Source of the DNA: Pomacea canaliculata
Taxonomy: Eukaryota; Mollusca; Gastropoda; Architaenioglossa; Ampullariidae
Direction of reading: 5' to 3'
Assembly (NCBI RefSeq): GCF_003073045.1
Contig: NC_037600.1
Span: 15,268,352 to 15,332,351, forward strand
DNA: 64,000 nucleotides
Shown: in pieces, positions 1-13,600 of the stretch
How the letters are laid out: every line of letters begins with the position of its first letter
Numbering within the stretch: position 1 is the first letter of the stretch
Translations under genes and position numbers: made by a program
The notes under the pieces: model-generated
The model's input: the letters and a program-made list of their open reading frames with translations, nothing else
Told to the model about the DNA's origin: nothing
The model's database searches: none

Positions 1-560
1 TGTTCATAATCTATACTAATAGCTGTAGAACCACTGTTGATGGAAGCTTTCTTATAAAATTTGCTGATGACACTGCCTTGTTGTCTCTCTTGTATGAGCA
101 TGAACACGTTCACAGTGGCGCTCTTCCTGCTTTTGTACGCTGGTGTGATGAACATTTTCTTGACTTGAATGTCTCAAAGACAAAGGAAATGATCTTTGAC
201 TTTAGGCTGAACAGACCTGTTGTGGTTAATAGCACTATCCATGGTGATGCCATCGAGATTGTCAACACTTATAAATATTTAGGTACTATCTTTGATGATA
301 AACTTAAATAGGATGTGAACACTGACATGATCCTCAGGCGGAGCCAGCAACGCTTATACCTGCTACGGAAGCTTCGGTCTTTCTCTGTCAGCCCAGTCAT
401 CCTCACTCGGTTCTATCAGTCCTTCATTGAGAGTCTCATCACCTTTTCTTTCACTTCTTGGTTTCACAACCTCTCCGTCTTTTGGTTAATTGTTCTTCGT
501 CTACTCGCCTTATCCGCCTGGGGTTCCTGACCAGCCCTGAGTTGAAAATAATTTCAAGAA
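1..560 (+). mobile_element. LINE reverse transcriptase fragment (CR1/L2/Rex1-like)
   Basis: The sequence enters the window inside a non-LTR reverse transcriptase. The catalytic core reads FADDTALLS near position 60-85, followed by the palm/thumb text WCDEHFLDLNVSKTKEM, a YKYLGTIFD block, and the RRSQQRLYLLRKL and FYQSFIESLITFSF blocks typical of the C-terminal part of CR1/L2/Rex1-group LINEs. An in-frame TAG at 309-311 sits where the family usually has Trp, and the frame decays after about 470, so this is a dead copy. The 5' part lies outside the window. Clade assignment within the jockey superfamily is a guess from motif style. Confidence 0.8.
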
Positions 561-699
561 GATTCCTCGTCTGAAAGGCACTGTAGAGTGCAGGTGACAT
601 ACTAGAGGCCCCGAAAGGTGTTGAGGGTCAATTTTGTGCAGTTTGACTTTTTCTTTAAAAATGGATTCCTTGGTTATTGAACTAACAGGAAAATACACT

Positions 700-1180
700 G
701 CTATGTTAAATTAAAAGTTACAAATTGTCTTAAAATACATTTTAATCGAGGTACCCCCAGGCGATCCGTCCTTATTTCCACAGGAAAATGACGAAATTCA
801 AAGCTGTTTTGGTATTGTTTCCCTGTAAGAACCCCACTGTTTTATACCTTGCTAGAAAGCTCGGAGTCTGTATTTTCAATCTGTTTAACGACTGATTCAA
901 GTATTAACCAATCAAAAGACCACTAATCCCCTGTGGAATGCGGCGTCCCTCGTTCTCAAACACTGGTTTCCTCCAAAGACGAAAATCAAGAATGAAATCT
1001 TTCAAAAGATTGAGAGACGCCCCTACGTAGGGATAAATACTTGTTCTTCCCTTGTTTTCGTTTTTTTTGGGTTTTTTTTTCTTTCATTATTATTACTAAC
1101 ATGCCGATTTCCTGTACTGTGGGCAGAAGCTTCGCGGGCCGGACGGCACTGCTTCGCGGGCCGTAGGTTGTGCATCCCTG
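700..1180. mobile_element. hAT-type miniature element, copy 1 (5' truncated)
   Basis: About 480 bp closely matching the element at 15936-16558 (shared text includes the segment around 950-1050 and the GC-rich end at 1128-1180). The right terminus reads, on the minus strand, CAGGGATGCACAACCTACGG, matching the terminal repeat of the second copy. The matching left terminus is missing: similarity starts only near 700, just after the LINE fragment. It has no coding capacity. Confidence 0.7.
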
Positions 1181-1795
1181 ATCTAGACGACCATAATCTT
1201 CATTAGATGAAGGGATGGAAATGAAACAGAATTAAGAGATACATTTAAGATATTTGTTTTAAAGACATCTCCATTTTATCCATGCATTTCTGTTATTGAG
1301 ACCTCATCATAAGATGGACCACATCCGCAACACAAACTACAAAATACATGTACAGTATAGGGGTCCTGGAGGTCTAACCACACTGAAAATAAGGACAGTC
1401 TACAGACCTTTCAAGGACCTGGAAACCTATTCTAAGGACCATTCAAATATTTTTTCACAACGTTCAGACAAAACTTACTACATGCCATCTGTCACTCATT
1501 TTTGTTTATTAAAGAGATATAGATTAAAGGGCACAATTTTGTTAGAAATTTCCTTATTTAGGCTGAAAAAATAAGTTTTAGTTCTATGGTGTTCATTTTT
1601 CTTAACATTCTGTTTGTACGCTTGATTTTAAACTAGCCCCACATTGGAAGAAAGGAATGAACAAACACAAACAAAAGCTTTCAGCGATTCAAGCTTGTTA
1701 CTATTTGTGATTTTTATTGTACGATACATTTCGTAATTTATTAGATTTTTAGGGAAGATAAGCATCAATTATCATCAACTTACGACGTTAATATT
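1181..1795. other. Intergenic, no gene recognised
   Basis: AT-rich spacer between the hAT relic and the 3' end of S1. Short open frames here have no recognisable motif or exon-like boundary. The 3' UTR of S1 must start here (minus strand), but no single poly(A) signal stands out. Confidence 0.4.
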
Positions 1796-4152
1796 TTATA
1801 ATTTTTTCTGAGCAGCAATGAGGCATGTCACCACTTCGCTTCGAAATGTTTCTGGGTTGGACACAGACACATTTCTTGCAAAGATCTCGTACAGTCGCTC
1901 GATGATGGCCGAGTGTTCATCAGCAGTGCGCGTGTCCAGCAGGCTGCTCCGGAAGGCCGTTTCTGACCAAACTCTCGTCCCTCTTGTGATGAGGTCAGCA
2001 AAGTAGACTCGGTCATCGTCGCCATCTGATTAAAAAGACGGATGATAACGGGAAGATCTGATAACCAGTCCGTAAAAGACGACTTGTGCTACGAACACGC
2101 GGTAAAGCACACTAAATAATTGTAAAGAAACGTTTCTCACAGATGTTGTATATGACACTACATGCAGTCCATATTCTTTATCATTTGTCTAAATATTCAC
2201 AGTAAAACAAGAATTAAAAAAGGGAAAATAAGGATACTCTCTTATCCTAACTTAACGATAGCATTTTAAACAGTATACAAACCTGTTTCTAGTCTTTGAC
2301 GCCATCTTTGTTTACTAGAACAAGGAATAATAGCCGATACTGGCTCTGTCAGCAATGTAAGTCCTGCTTGTCGGACAGGGGACTCAGCCGCCGCCTCAAA
2401 GGGCTCTATTAGGTCTGGTACAGTCCGGTTTGCCATCCTAATCGTACAGGACTGGAACTCCTCCTGCAAGATGTCGTTCAGGTTTCGCCGTTAACATCAG
2501 TGTTTCCAAACTAACAAACAACGGTCTAAGAATACGATACAGCTATAGTTCCTGAACTGATCAGACTTTAAATAAACTTGTATACTTATTTTGTTTTCTC
2601 GATCACAATTACTTTTGTTATTGTATTGCAAACATCGTACCTTTAGTTCACATGGATGATTTGCTGGTGTGAATGATTTGCTATGTTCAGGGACTGTTAT
2701 GTCTCAGTAAAAAGCGTTCGTGTACTTATCTCGTAGTTTTAGTGTAGATATTGTATACAATAGTACACTTACAGTTGTGATAGCGCCCTCTTTAAACAAT
2801 TCTTTCCAAGACAAGTCGTAGGTTAGCAGAATGTCCTCCACACACCCAGGGAGAAAAGCAGTCTGACTCTCTGGGGCATCTTTGTGAGGACTACCTGGGC
2901 TAAACGTAGGATAGATAACGACAAGAACGCCACCTGTCGGAAACATGAGGATGAAAATGAAGACCTGATGTACCCCATGTGTAACACAAACATTTTGAAT
3001 AAAAACTACAAGTACTTGTTAAATATGTGGACATTCTTACCTCACAGACACAATAATGTCGTGTCCAGGCCAGAACTAAGTACGGGTACAGGTCACCAGA
3101 AGAGTGCATTGCTTAGGTCACTTGGTGAGTGGCTTGTTTGTTACTTGGTAAACGAGGTCAGGTAAGTATATAGCATAGAGCAAGTAAGTGCTAGGTGCCT
3201 CCTGCCGTACCCCATATGGACTGCTGAGTGTTTTATCATACTGAAGGACTAACACTTTTCTGCCAAACAAACCTGTAGACCTCTGCTAAAATTGTAGTTG
3301 CGTCAAAATGCAATTACTAAAATGCACTCTCTGTCTAGAGGAAATTTGAATGTTGTGCAGGTAACATGTTAAAGGTCGCAAATGAAAGTATTTAATCAGT
3401 GACAGATAAACCGACCTGGCTTCAGCTCTGCAGTTCTGTGGAGGAGAAACTGTTGCCAGTCTTCTCGACAGACCTTCAGATAATCTTGACGTTCCTTCTC
3501 AGAGTTCGTGAACCAGGAAATGATGGTGTCGGAACACCTGTCCAAACTAAGTATCATTCATTTCATTTACTCTATCTACGACGCGTTTATTATATGTATA
3601 ATAAACTACTCTACCAAATAAAAGCTAGTGTTATTAGGTATAAGTCAAGCGCAATTGAATGACCCTGACTTGATTTAGGAAATATTTACTACAAACACTT
3701 AAAGATTACTAGCAAGAAAAATTCATGTGATGTTCGTGTTAAAAAATTTTATAAGATACTTACTACTTGTCACTTAGCCAGTGGGCGGCGATGGAACAGA
3801 TGATGAAATCACAAGAGTTCTCGGGAAGACACTGCTTGTAGAATTGAGTTCCACAAGCCAGAATGAACACTTTGTCGAATTTCCACAGGAACGATGCTTC
3901 ATCTTATAAAGCGGACATATTAGATTAAAATAATATTCTTAATATTACTTGATTCTTATCTGTTTTTATGTTTGTGAACTAGAAATTAATCACAATATCT
4001 AAGTAACTATATATGTATCTCTGTTGGCTATCATGACATAGACTGTTATGTACCGTAAATAGTTTTAAAGAGGCTGTTGAAGTCGTTTGTCTCTTGGTCT
4101 TCACAAAGCACTTGAATATTCAGGTCCGGGCCATGTTTGCTTCTCAGATGAC
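1796..4152 (-). pseudogene. S1: SABATH-type methyltransferase, exons 3-8 only
   Basis: Six exons match the 3' three quarters of the family: 4054-4152, 3767-3902, 3416-3537, 2773-2933, 2283-2463 and 1796-2025 (TAA at 1796-1798). Recognisable blocks are HLRSKHGPDLNIQVL...NDFNSLFKTIYG, then ACGTQFYKQCLPENSCDFII...AAHWLS, then FLLHRTAELKPG, then GGVLVV, then EEFQSCTIRMA, then DDRVYFADLITRG. All six exons are open and phases match S3, its closest relative. The exon-4 acceptor seen in S3 (TTTAG) reads TTTAT here, but the next AG, 3 nt downstream, keeps the frame. Exons 1 and 2, which carry the N-terminal and first SAM motifs, are absent: similarity to the S3 intron stops near 4270 and unrelated sequence follows. 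A complete enzyme cannot be made unless distant 5' exons exist, so I treat it as a truncated copy. Confidence 0.85.
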
Positions 4153-5050
4153 CTGCAACACGAGATTCCAGTAATCCACCCACATATCAAAATGTTTCTT
4201 CCTTAAAATAAAGCTTATTTTGTAATTATCAATGTTTAGTTATTTCTTTGTATCGTTTTTATGTTTGTTTAATTTAAATAACCCCATGGTAGAAATACTT
4301 TTACCCGTGACCGAAGGAGAGTGGGAGGGGGTCGACTAGTGACAGGATGGAGGTGAGGGGATGTTTTGGAGAGATGTCGAGTGTGAAGGTCGGGTGAAGA
4401 GGGTAGAAGGACAGAACATGAGAGGACAGCTCAGAGGTGACAGCTACGACTGATCCAGAGCGTGAGTGTGTGGTGTGGAGGTTTTGCCTCTTTCGCGACT
4501 GGAATCCATGAAAGTGTTGCGTTTGCTCTTGTGGTGAGATCCGAAAAGCAGCCCCATCTCCCCTGTTACTGAAGCACTTGCACTTCAAATACATAAGAAA
4601 ATAAAATAGAGCAAATAAGTAATATATCTTACTGGTATCATTCTTATTGCATGGGCCTGTCATTGGTTAGCACCAGGCAGTGTTTCGATGGTCACCTTCA
4701 CTTTACTTGGCTTCACCTTCGTGTTTGCATGTCACGCGAGGTCAAGATGGGTTCAAAAAGCTAACCTGAGTTAGTTGCTGCACGAGAATATGACTGATAA
4801 GCTGATAAGACTACCGGATTGTTCACTTGAACTCGCGTTGCCCCGAATGTAGACGCAGGTATTTATCTGTAACCTGATAGAATAATAAAGTAAGAAAAAA
4901 GGTATCCCAGTGCTGCTAATAAAAGGGAAGAGATTGTCTTTATATATTAGGTTTACCGAAATCGCTCTGAACTTAGCGGCGGCCTGTCAACTACACTGAC
5001 AACTAACCGTTACAGAACCAGAGACATTTCTTTAGCAGCACGTTGCAAGA
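4153..5050. other. Spacer between divergent S1 remnant and S2
   Basis: The first ~120 bp resemble S3 intron 2. From about 4280 to 4680 the sequence is unrelated to S3, marking where the 5' exons of S1 were lost. From about 4880 to 5050 it closely matches the 5' flank of S4 (24080-24220), so this part holds the S2 5' UTR and probably its promoter. A 120-residue open frame at 4301-4663 on the minus strand has no family features. Confidence 0.5.
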
Positions 5051-6943
5051 ATGTTCCAGGTAGCAAGTTTACGACTAATAAAGTTGCTATTTCCAAGAGT
5101 AGTCTGTCTCAAAGCAACTGCACCTTACTGTGTACAGCCAGGGGAGAAGAGAGCAGGGAGTATTCTGAGTTCTAGAGAATGTCGACAGCCGACAGAAAAT
5201 GCCCCCATCATCGAAAAACTTCCTTTTCAAAGATACTCTGACGACATCGTAAGGACAGGAATATCAGTGACCAACGCCTGTGAAAATAATGTCTTATCGC
5301 TCATTGGTAAGATCTTCATCAAACATAAGGATATGATTAAAAACTGTTGTCATTTTGTAATTTACTCAAGATTTTAGAAGGAAAGATGTGTCAAACTTCA
5401 AGATAATAACGTGCTGTTAAAACTAACTACAGGCCATCTGTCACTTTATTATTATTATTATTGCAGATTTCTTAAACAGGTAAGATACAACAGTGGGGTA
5501 CAATTGTATTAGCAGTTTCCTTATTAGGGCTAAAGATGTAAGTTTTAGTTCTGATGTGTTTCTTATTCTTCACATGCTGTTCTGCTTTGACATGTACTTT
5601 TAAACTAGCTTCAGTTATGAATCAATATTCAAATATACATCGCAAAATCCGCACTGAGCATTTATCCCTTTCTCGTACAATTTACAGTCTTTGTAATATT
5701 TGTAATAACCTATAAATACATTCCAGCTTTCATTATGACTTCATTCGCTGCCCTACCGCTTGCATAAGAAAGTGTTTTGATTTATAAATTTTTGTCATTG
5801 CTTTAATGAACGAAAATCAAACTGGAGAAGCCGCATTCATGCCCATGGCAGGAAAGAATGGTCTGACCAGGTGGAGGAGGAGAGGAGTACAGGCGGTGCT
5901 GGTTACTGATAAGAGATGAGAGTTTCTTTGAGTGATTTTGCATTTCTTGCTTACAGCACAACATAAGAAAGTAAATGTTGCATGTGCATATCAAGAGCAT
6001 ATCAGCAGAAAATATTTTTTTCGATTCACTAGACTGTCAGTGTTTGCTGTCCTCTCTTGCTATCGTCTGTCGGTGACCAACATTGCTGGTGAAAGTCAAC
6101 AGATGACTGCACGATGAATAGAGGACACTTCTTACATTAGTTCCCGATGAAAGATAACGGGACGAGCATGAGTACACACAGAAGTAAATCCCTGTCCCAA
6201 GTGTTCTTGCCCTTCACATATTATTCTCTATGATAGTTTAATTAAAAATAAAGTAATTTGCTGTACACTGCGAGAATAAGAGCAAAATTTCCTTTCTGCT
6301 CCAGACTCTGTACCCGTGCCCTCAGCAAGCGGAGTGTTCACCATCGGTGACTATGGAACCAGTGACGGGGCTGTGTCTCAACAACTGATTCACAAAATCA
6401 TCGGCAAGTTAATTAATTTCTGCATTTGCCAGAATCACGTGTTCAACTTAAAAAGCTTTTTTTTAAATCAAAACATACAAAATAATTAGGGATAACACAA
6501 ACAACAAGCGATAAAACGTTTCAATATTTATACTGGATTACTTTTTTAGACTGGCCTGTTGGGCTTAGTTCAGTGTCTGTTCCCTCGAGACTTGAATCTC
6601 AGAAAAATGGGGGAAAGTGTTTACAGGCCGTGAGGTCGTTCACCTGGATGACTCTCAAACCTCAGCTTGCTGCTCGCACCTGTGAAAATGATGTTAACGA
6701 CTTGTGTTTTCCAGAGCGTTTGAGAAAAAAACATGGCCAAGATCTCAACATTCAGGTGTTGTACGAAGATCAACCGTCAAACGACTTCAACAGCCTCTTC
6801 AAAAGAGTTTACGGTATACTAAAGATAACCTTCTCTGAATATTAACTAAAAATATTAAGTTTGGCATCGTTAGGCAGCCACAGCTTTTTCCTGGCTGTGC
6901 GTTTTAGTTTTTTACGAAAAACAAAAGTAAACAAGGTGAACAA

Positions 6944-7012
<69 letters not shown>

Positions 7013-9033
7013 ACAAAACCAAACAAAAAAAACAAAAACAAAAAAACAAACACTTTTTCTCACAAAAAGAGCAAATGAATGATTTTTCTCTCCTTCAGAG
7101 AAGACATCGTATTTGTCGCACTTCAGCAAAGTGTTTCCCCTTGCCTGTGGAACCAGTTTCTATGAGCAGTGTGTTCCTGAGAAGTCATGTGACCTCATCA
7201 TCGCTACACTGGCATCGCACTGGCTGTCTACAGACAAGTGGGTTCAAATCTGTCTCTTTGATACGACACTCTTTAATCCCTTTCACAATATTAATTTCAC
7301 CACTAGCTTAGCGTTTGTGTTCCTTCACTTGTATGCACAAATACATGCACAGTATGAAAGAGTGCAGCTGTAAACACACTTGAATAGATAAAATTATAAA
7401 ATAAATAATGTCTTTACCATACAAATAGGTACTTCAAATTTTTTAAATTTATTTTCAGTTTTGTGCGGTCTTCGAATTCCATCTTTCCATGGCTGTCAAC
7501 GTCGAGGGAAGAGCTAGGGGCTTACAAAGAGACATGCCAGTACAACTGGGAGCAATTCCTCCATTTTAGAGCAAGAGAGCTAAAGTTAGGTCTGTCAGTT
7601 TGTTCCTTGCCCACAAGAGCAAAACAGTGTTTGTGCACGAGTATATGCTCTGCAAGACAACATTGAGATAGACATGTATTTAATAAATCTTCGTTACATG
7701 TACTACTATTAATAAATGTTTTGTTCGAATGTAAGATCGTTCCCTTAGAACCCAATTAAGTTTCGTATATTTAATGAACATCATTATGTATACTAATACG
7801 TATAAACATTATTATTTCATATTTTCCGTCTTGCTTCTTTCGTCCTTTCAGGTGGCGTTCTCTTTGTAGCACAAACTCTTCGACCAACAGGTAAACAATC
7901 GCAACCTGACAGTGGTCATAGGGAGACAGGGACACATGACACTCTAGTAGACCTTGACCTGTCATGGAAAACGTTGTACACAGAGGGCCTGATAACCGAA
8001 GTAAGGAACACATATTATTATTTTAAAATTTAAATAACACCTTTTAAATTTTTTTGTTAGTCTTATAGAATACTTCTAACAACAATATACACAGTAATTT
8101 AATTTTTTTTTCTTAAATCGTGTTAAATGCGATAATAACTGAGCTTCCGCTCTCGTCAGCACATATGTTAGTGTAAAACATTTCCGCTCTCATGGAAATC
8201 GGCCAAAGGATACATTTTAGAAGCAGAAATTTGTGTTGTACTCTTACATTTATTATAAAATATTTTATATCTCTTTCTTGTAATCTGAATGTTTGATGTA
8301 TATAAATTACAGGAGGAGTTTCAAGCGTGCACAATACAGATGGCAATGCCATCTTTACAGGAGATAAAAGCTCCTTTTGATGGACTTAAGTCCCGTGTTC
8401 GACCTCTTGGACTGAGCTTCCTGCAAGAGCCAGAACAATTGATAGTCCCATCGACCGCTATAAGTTTGTGGCGCAAAAAAATAAAAACTGGTTAGTTTTC
8501 AAGTGACAGATTTTAATTGTTTAAGCTATGCGATTATAGTGCATCATATTCACAAACTCATCTCATTAAAACGGTGTATATACGATATTTCTTGACAATC
8601 AAATCCGAGTGGTGTCTTACAGTAATCATAAATCATGTTACGCAATTTCGATAACCAGATCCACTTGTCATTTCATATGCTGATTATTTGTTGATATATA
8701 TATATAGGTATTTTGAATCTTTGATCTCTGTTTATCTCTTATGACTGGCCACATATGATTGGTAATATTTATTCTTGACCATTTTCCACAGATGGTGGTG
8801 ATGACAGAGGCTGCTTTGCTGATCTCCTCACAAAAGAAACGAGGTTTTGGTCAGAGAGGACCTTCAGAAACAGCCTTGTGAACACTCGCAGTGCGGACGA
8901 ACAGTCGGCTATAATAAACCGTCTCTACCACACGTTTCACAGCAAAGTTGCGGCGAAAGATCCAGAAAATTATCAAAGTGATTGGGTTTTGTGCACGCTC
9001 GCTGCTCAGAAATGTAACCAAACCTGTCAGTAA
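5051..9033 (+). CDS. S2: SABATH-type SAM-dependent methyltransferase (intact)
   Basis: Eight exons: 5051-5306, 6305-6403, 6715-6813, 7099-7237, 7459-7589, 7852-8000, 8313-8490 and 8792-9033 (TAA at 9031-9033), 1293 nt, 430 residues. SABATH landmarks appear in order: RYSDD near residue 72-76 in place of plant SYAxNS; motif I GVFTIGDYGTSDG; VLYEDQPSNDFNSLFKRVYG, matching plant VFLNDLPxNDFNxLF; CGTSFYEQCVPE...LASHWLS, matching the plant SFYxRLFP...HWLS block; FLHFRARELKLGG, matching plant FLxxRxxELxxGG; then a divergent cap region and an 80-residue last exon. Known SABATH enzymes transfer methyl from S-adenosylmethionine to small carboxylic acids or purine nitrogens; the substrate here is unknown. 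The first ~45 residues are basic and almost acid-free (MFQVASLRLIKLLFPRVVCL), like a mitochondrial targeting peptide. Intron 2 has a GC donor (6404-6405). The start is the only Met shared with S4. Confidence 0.9.
6945..7012. repeat. (CAA)n microsatellite in S2 intron 3
   Basis: An almost perfect trinucleotide run of about 22 CAA units followed by an impure A-rich tail. The long poly-Asn and poly-Leu open frames that cover it are artefacts of the repeat. Confidence 0.95.
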
Positions 9034-10661
9034 ACTTTGAATACTTACCATAGATTCTTTGATTTCAACGACAAGAAGATTGGTGTAGCTGTTTAATCTC
9101 TATCGATGCAATTTGTGAAGCTATTATTATCCTTCCCGCTCACTGTCGTCTGCCACAGTAAGGGACGCTACTCCAGCATAATTGCTATGTAGGGCACAGA
9201 GTTATCTGATTAGTTGGGCAGCGACGAGACACTGGGCAGCTTTCAAAATAACTTGCCTAGCACCCAACTCTTCGCAGTATTGTTTACTTGCCTGTAACCT
9301 TTTTTTTTTTTTTTTTCCTATGTGTTTAACCGTCGGTGACTATGGAACTCGTGATGGGTTTGCGTCTAAAAAATTGTTTCACAAAATCATAGGGAAGTGG
9401 AGAAAACTTGATTACTAAAATAAAATATTATTCTTATTTTTATAAAAATAACTTTTTTCATTTAACTCAAAATAAATAAAAACTAAGCTAAAATAACACT
9501 GGACTTTTAGTTTCAACAAAGGTAAAGAAATTCTGTTAACTCCTCGGTTGTTTGCGAGTGTAGTGTTTATGCCACTTAATTATTTTAGAACCAGTTTTGT
9601 GCAAGAATAGTCCCCGACTAATTTGTGTTGCTGATGATTTTCCTAGCATTCAGAAGACTCCAGAGATGTTTAACCGGAAATAAGTGTGTTGCATGTTTGT
9701 TTCGTATTTCTCGTCTTGTTGCACAGTCACGGTTTGTGAGGGAGGTCAACCAGAGCAGTTTCTTTGCAATAATACTATACTTGTTTGTCCATTTTTAAAA
9801 GGTGTAGGTACTGATATATGTTATATGTAAAACTTGATAAAAATATGACATTTTTATGTGTGATATGAATGTAGTTCTTGGGTGTGGTTGTATCAGTCTT
9901 CTTACTATGGTTTATACGCTTCATGGAATGGAGTGTTCAACATTATCTTTTACTTATTTTTAGACTTGGTTGCACGTTTTAATGAGAAATTAAATGAGGA
10001 TTCTCTGGCGAGTTGACTTGAGTTAAATGCTGAACTGATTGTATAGGCATACAAAAATTACAACAATGCTTCAGCCCAATGTGTATACTGCGTAAACAAG
10101 TGGGCGGGGCATCTTCGGCCAACCGTGTTGACAGCGTAAAGAAAGAGTAAAAAAAAGTCACTGTCGGCCATATTTTTAGTTACAGAAAATAGGTTCATTA
10201 ATCATTTCTTCTTCCATGACCCAAAAGATTTTTTTTTTCCTAATTTATAAAATAACGAAACATCTATCTGTAATAATTGTGTACATGTAATAAAAATCTT
10301 ACTTTTTTACACAGCTAAAACAAATAAGGTTATATTGTATCATCATGTCTGTATCCTGTATGATTTTTTAAAATATAAAAATCCATGCTGGAAGAGTCAT
10401 TAGCAAACACAAGCAAAAGCTTTCAAAAATTTCAATAACATTGTACCTTTATAGGGCGAAAGATTTCGTAATTTATTAGACATTAGGAGATAATTTCCAA
10501 CAAGAAGCTTGAGATTGAATGAATCAGGCCTAAAAATTGTCAGCTTTTATTTACAAGACTTAGAGCTAAAGAACTGATTTAAAAAAAAAACTTCTGTAGC
10601 TGCGTGGAGTCATGTTGTAAAGATTTAGCGTGGATTTCCACCAACTCCCAACCTACTCGTG
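9034..10661. other. Spacer between convergent S2 and S3
   Basis: The first ~180 bp (to about 9213) match the region downstream of S4 (28638-28812), so they belong to the duplicated block; similarity then stops abruptly. The rest holds the orphan exon-2 relic at about 9325 and otherwise AT-rich DNA in which I see no gene. Confidence 0.5.
9325..9396 (+). pseudogene. Orphan SABATH exon 2 relic
   Basis: A stand-alone match to family exon 2. It keeps VGDYGTRDGFAS...LFHKIIG, i.e. motif I and the exon end, right after a run of about 16 T. The usual VPVPSxSG start is lost and the donor reads GGAAGT instead of GCAAGT or GTAAGT. No other exon lies nearby on this strand, so it is debris of a lost copy or of a rearrangement at the end of the S2 duplication block. 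Confidence 0.75.
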
Positions 10662-13600
10662 TTATGACATTTTCTGAGCAGCAAGGAGCCACATGACCAT
10701 TTCGCTTCGAAGTGTTTCTGGGTTGGACACGGACACCATTCTTGCAAAGATCTCGTACAGTCGCTCGATGATGGCCGAGTGTTCATCAGCAGTGCGCGTG
10801 TCCAGCAGGCTGCTCCGGAAGGCCGTTTCTGACCAAACTCTCGTCCCTCTTGTGATGAGGTCAGCAAAGTAGACTCGGTCATCGTAGCCATCTGTCAAAA
10901 ATAAAACAAAACCGATGATGACAAGCGTCTCCAGCAGAAAGATTTCATTACCAGTCGCTAAAAGACAAAAAGAACACAATATTAATAAATAAATCGTAAA
11001 GCACTTAAGACAATTGTAAAGAAATGTTGGAAGGACATGTTTATGATGCTAACTTTCTTTCATTCGCTCATGAGCAGTAAATGCTGGTCTAGATTAACTT
11101 AGTAAAACAAGAATAAGAGGAATAAAACCAAGGGTAATCTCGTTTTGCTCTGTTTGCCTCCTACTGAATGATCGATAACATTAAAAGTATACAAACCTGT
11201 TTCCAGTCTTTGACGCCATCTTTGTTTACTAGAACAAGGAATGATAGCAGGAACTGGCTCTGTCAGCAATGTAAGTCTTGCTTGTCGAACAGGAGAGTCG
11301 GTTGCCTTCTCAAAGGGCTCTACCAAGTCTGGAAAGTTCCGGTTTGCCACCCTCAACGTGCAGGCCTGGAACTCCTCCTGCAAGATGTGTTCAGGTTTTG
11401 TTTCATCAAACTGACCAACAACGGTCTAAAACTACGTTACAACTATAGTTACTGAGGTGATCGGACCTTAAATACACTTGTCTACGTATTTTGCTACCGC
11501 AAACACAACTGATTTTGTTATTGTATTGAAAGCATTACATCGTTAGTTCATTTAATTGATTTGCTGGTGTAAATTTGTTACATGTAACATACCATGTACA
11601 GAAACATGTCAGAGCAGGGAAAGATGGGACTTTACATATATCGTGGAAAACTTATTCCTCTACTTCGTGTGTGTATGTGTGTGTGCGTGCCTTCGCACTT
11701 TCCTGTATTTATCATGTCTTTGTTGTACACATATCGTGTATATATAGTACACTTGCAGTTGTGATAGCGCCCTCTTTATATAATTCTTTCCAAGACAAGT
11801 CGTAGGTCAGCAAAATGTCCTGCAAACACCCAGGGAGAAAACCAGTCTGACTTTCTGGGATAGAGAAGATTTCTGAGGCAGCTTTGTGTGGACTATCAAA
11901 TGCGGGATGTGTAACGAAGAGAACGCCACCTGTTGTAGAGAATGAAAATCACAAAGACTGGATATATCTGGTGTTTTAAAACATTTGCGATTCAAGTTAC
12001 AAACATTTGTCGAATTTATCGACATTATTACATTACAGTAATATGTAACAATATTTTATTTACATAACCACGTGTTTTCCCAAATTCCTCACATGGCCGT
12101 TGATGTGATGGTGGTGACTGACACCAAGGCGTTCTTGATCTTCTTTATCAGTATCGTCACGGTTTTTAAATATTTTATTTTATGTTGACAACCAATTAAC
12201 TGTTGTTAAATACACTGTTGTTGTACTGATACTTATAATACCCATCTTTATTGCGCTGTAAAAAAATTATTTTAATGATATCCATTACGCCTACGCCCTG
12301 CTCAAAACCATGTTACGCGAGGCAATGTCCGTTAGGTCTCAACTGAATTTAGGATTAAGAAATCCCTGGCTCGGATCTTGTCTCGATTCATATGTAAGAA
12401 ACTTTGATGAAAAGTCTGTTTAAGATGATTGTCTAGGATTTTTTTGTGTGTGGGTCATTTCTTCGTCAAGTTCCCATCATCCCCATCCTTCCACAAAACA
12501 CAAACTCACAACTGAGATAAACACTTTTCTTAAAAATTAGCTAATCAACCTTTTCTAAATTTTCTAGTAGTCTTGAAATGAAAAACTGAAATGCATATGT
12601 AGAAAAATTCTTTGTCCAGAGAAACTTTGAAGTTTGGAGCAAGTAACATTCTGAGGTTCACGTCAGACAACATTTTATCCAGGGGATCAAAAACCGACCA
12701 GGCTTCAACTCTGCAGCTCTGTGGAGAAGAAACTGTTGCCAGTCTTGTCGGCAGACCTCCAGATAGTCCTCAAGCTCCTTTTCAGAGTTTGTGCACCATG
12801 GAAAAATGGACTCGGAACACCTGCCAAAACTGTGAATACATTCTACAAATACATGACTATACACAAAATAAACTTTTATTATATACATGGAGTAATCCAC
12901 TAAATGAATGTGGTTCTCTATCTATCTGCCACAAAACTGTTTCTAAAATGTTAAAAAAATACAAGTAAAAAATAAACAATGTCATTTCAGTAGGTAGTAT
13001 CTCGACATTTATTTTCGTTTTCCGTGCATATCACTCACTTTCTTTGGATCCATTATTACTCTCTCCCAGTCAGGAATCTTGGAGTAATATTTGGATTTAA
13101 AATCTCTCTCATAAAAACCAACTGCAGTCGGTTTACCATGATACTTTCTTCACCTAGTAAGTTGCATCCCCGATGTCATCCACACGATTTCCGAAAGGAT
13201 GTTAGGCTAACCCACGAAGTCCCTCTTACATTTATTAGAAGAAGTTAGTGTTCAACATAGAGAGCGCTTTATTATGCGCCAGTATGATCGTCACTGAATA
13301 TTAAGTGGATAATGAAAGGCTATAAACAAATTGCTGAAAGCTACTTAATAATTTTGGTAACATTTTCTAACCAAAAATGTTATACTCACTGCTCGTCACT
13401 CAGCCACTGGAGTGCGAGTGAGCAGATGATGACGTCACAAGTGTTCTCAGGAACACACTGTTTGTAGAATTCAGTTCCACAGGCCAGAATGAACACTTTG
13501 TCGAATTTCCACAGGAACGATGCTTTATCTTCTAAAGCAGACACATGATTAAAATAATATTTTTAATATTATGGGTTTTTAAAAATTTGTTTTATATGTT

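Noticed and set aside
4301-4663. 120-residue minus-strand frame as the missing S1 5' exon
   Set aside because: No SABATH motif, no suitable phase-1 donor and no similarity to exon 1 or 2 of other copies.
6842-7129. Long poly-Leu (minus) and poly-Asn (plus) open frames
   Set aside because: Both arise from the CAA microsatellite in S2 intron 3.
13030-13140. Possible LINE relic in S3 intron 4 (frame with VRNLGVIF)
   Set aside because: Only one short motif resembles CR1/L2 reverse transcriptase; flanking frames give no support.
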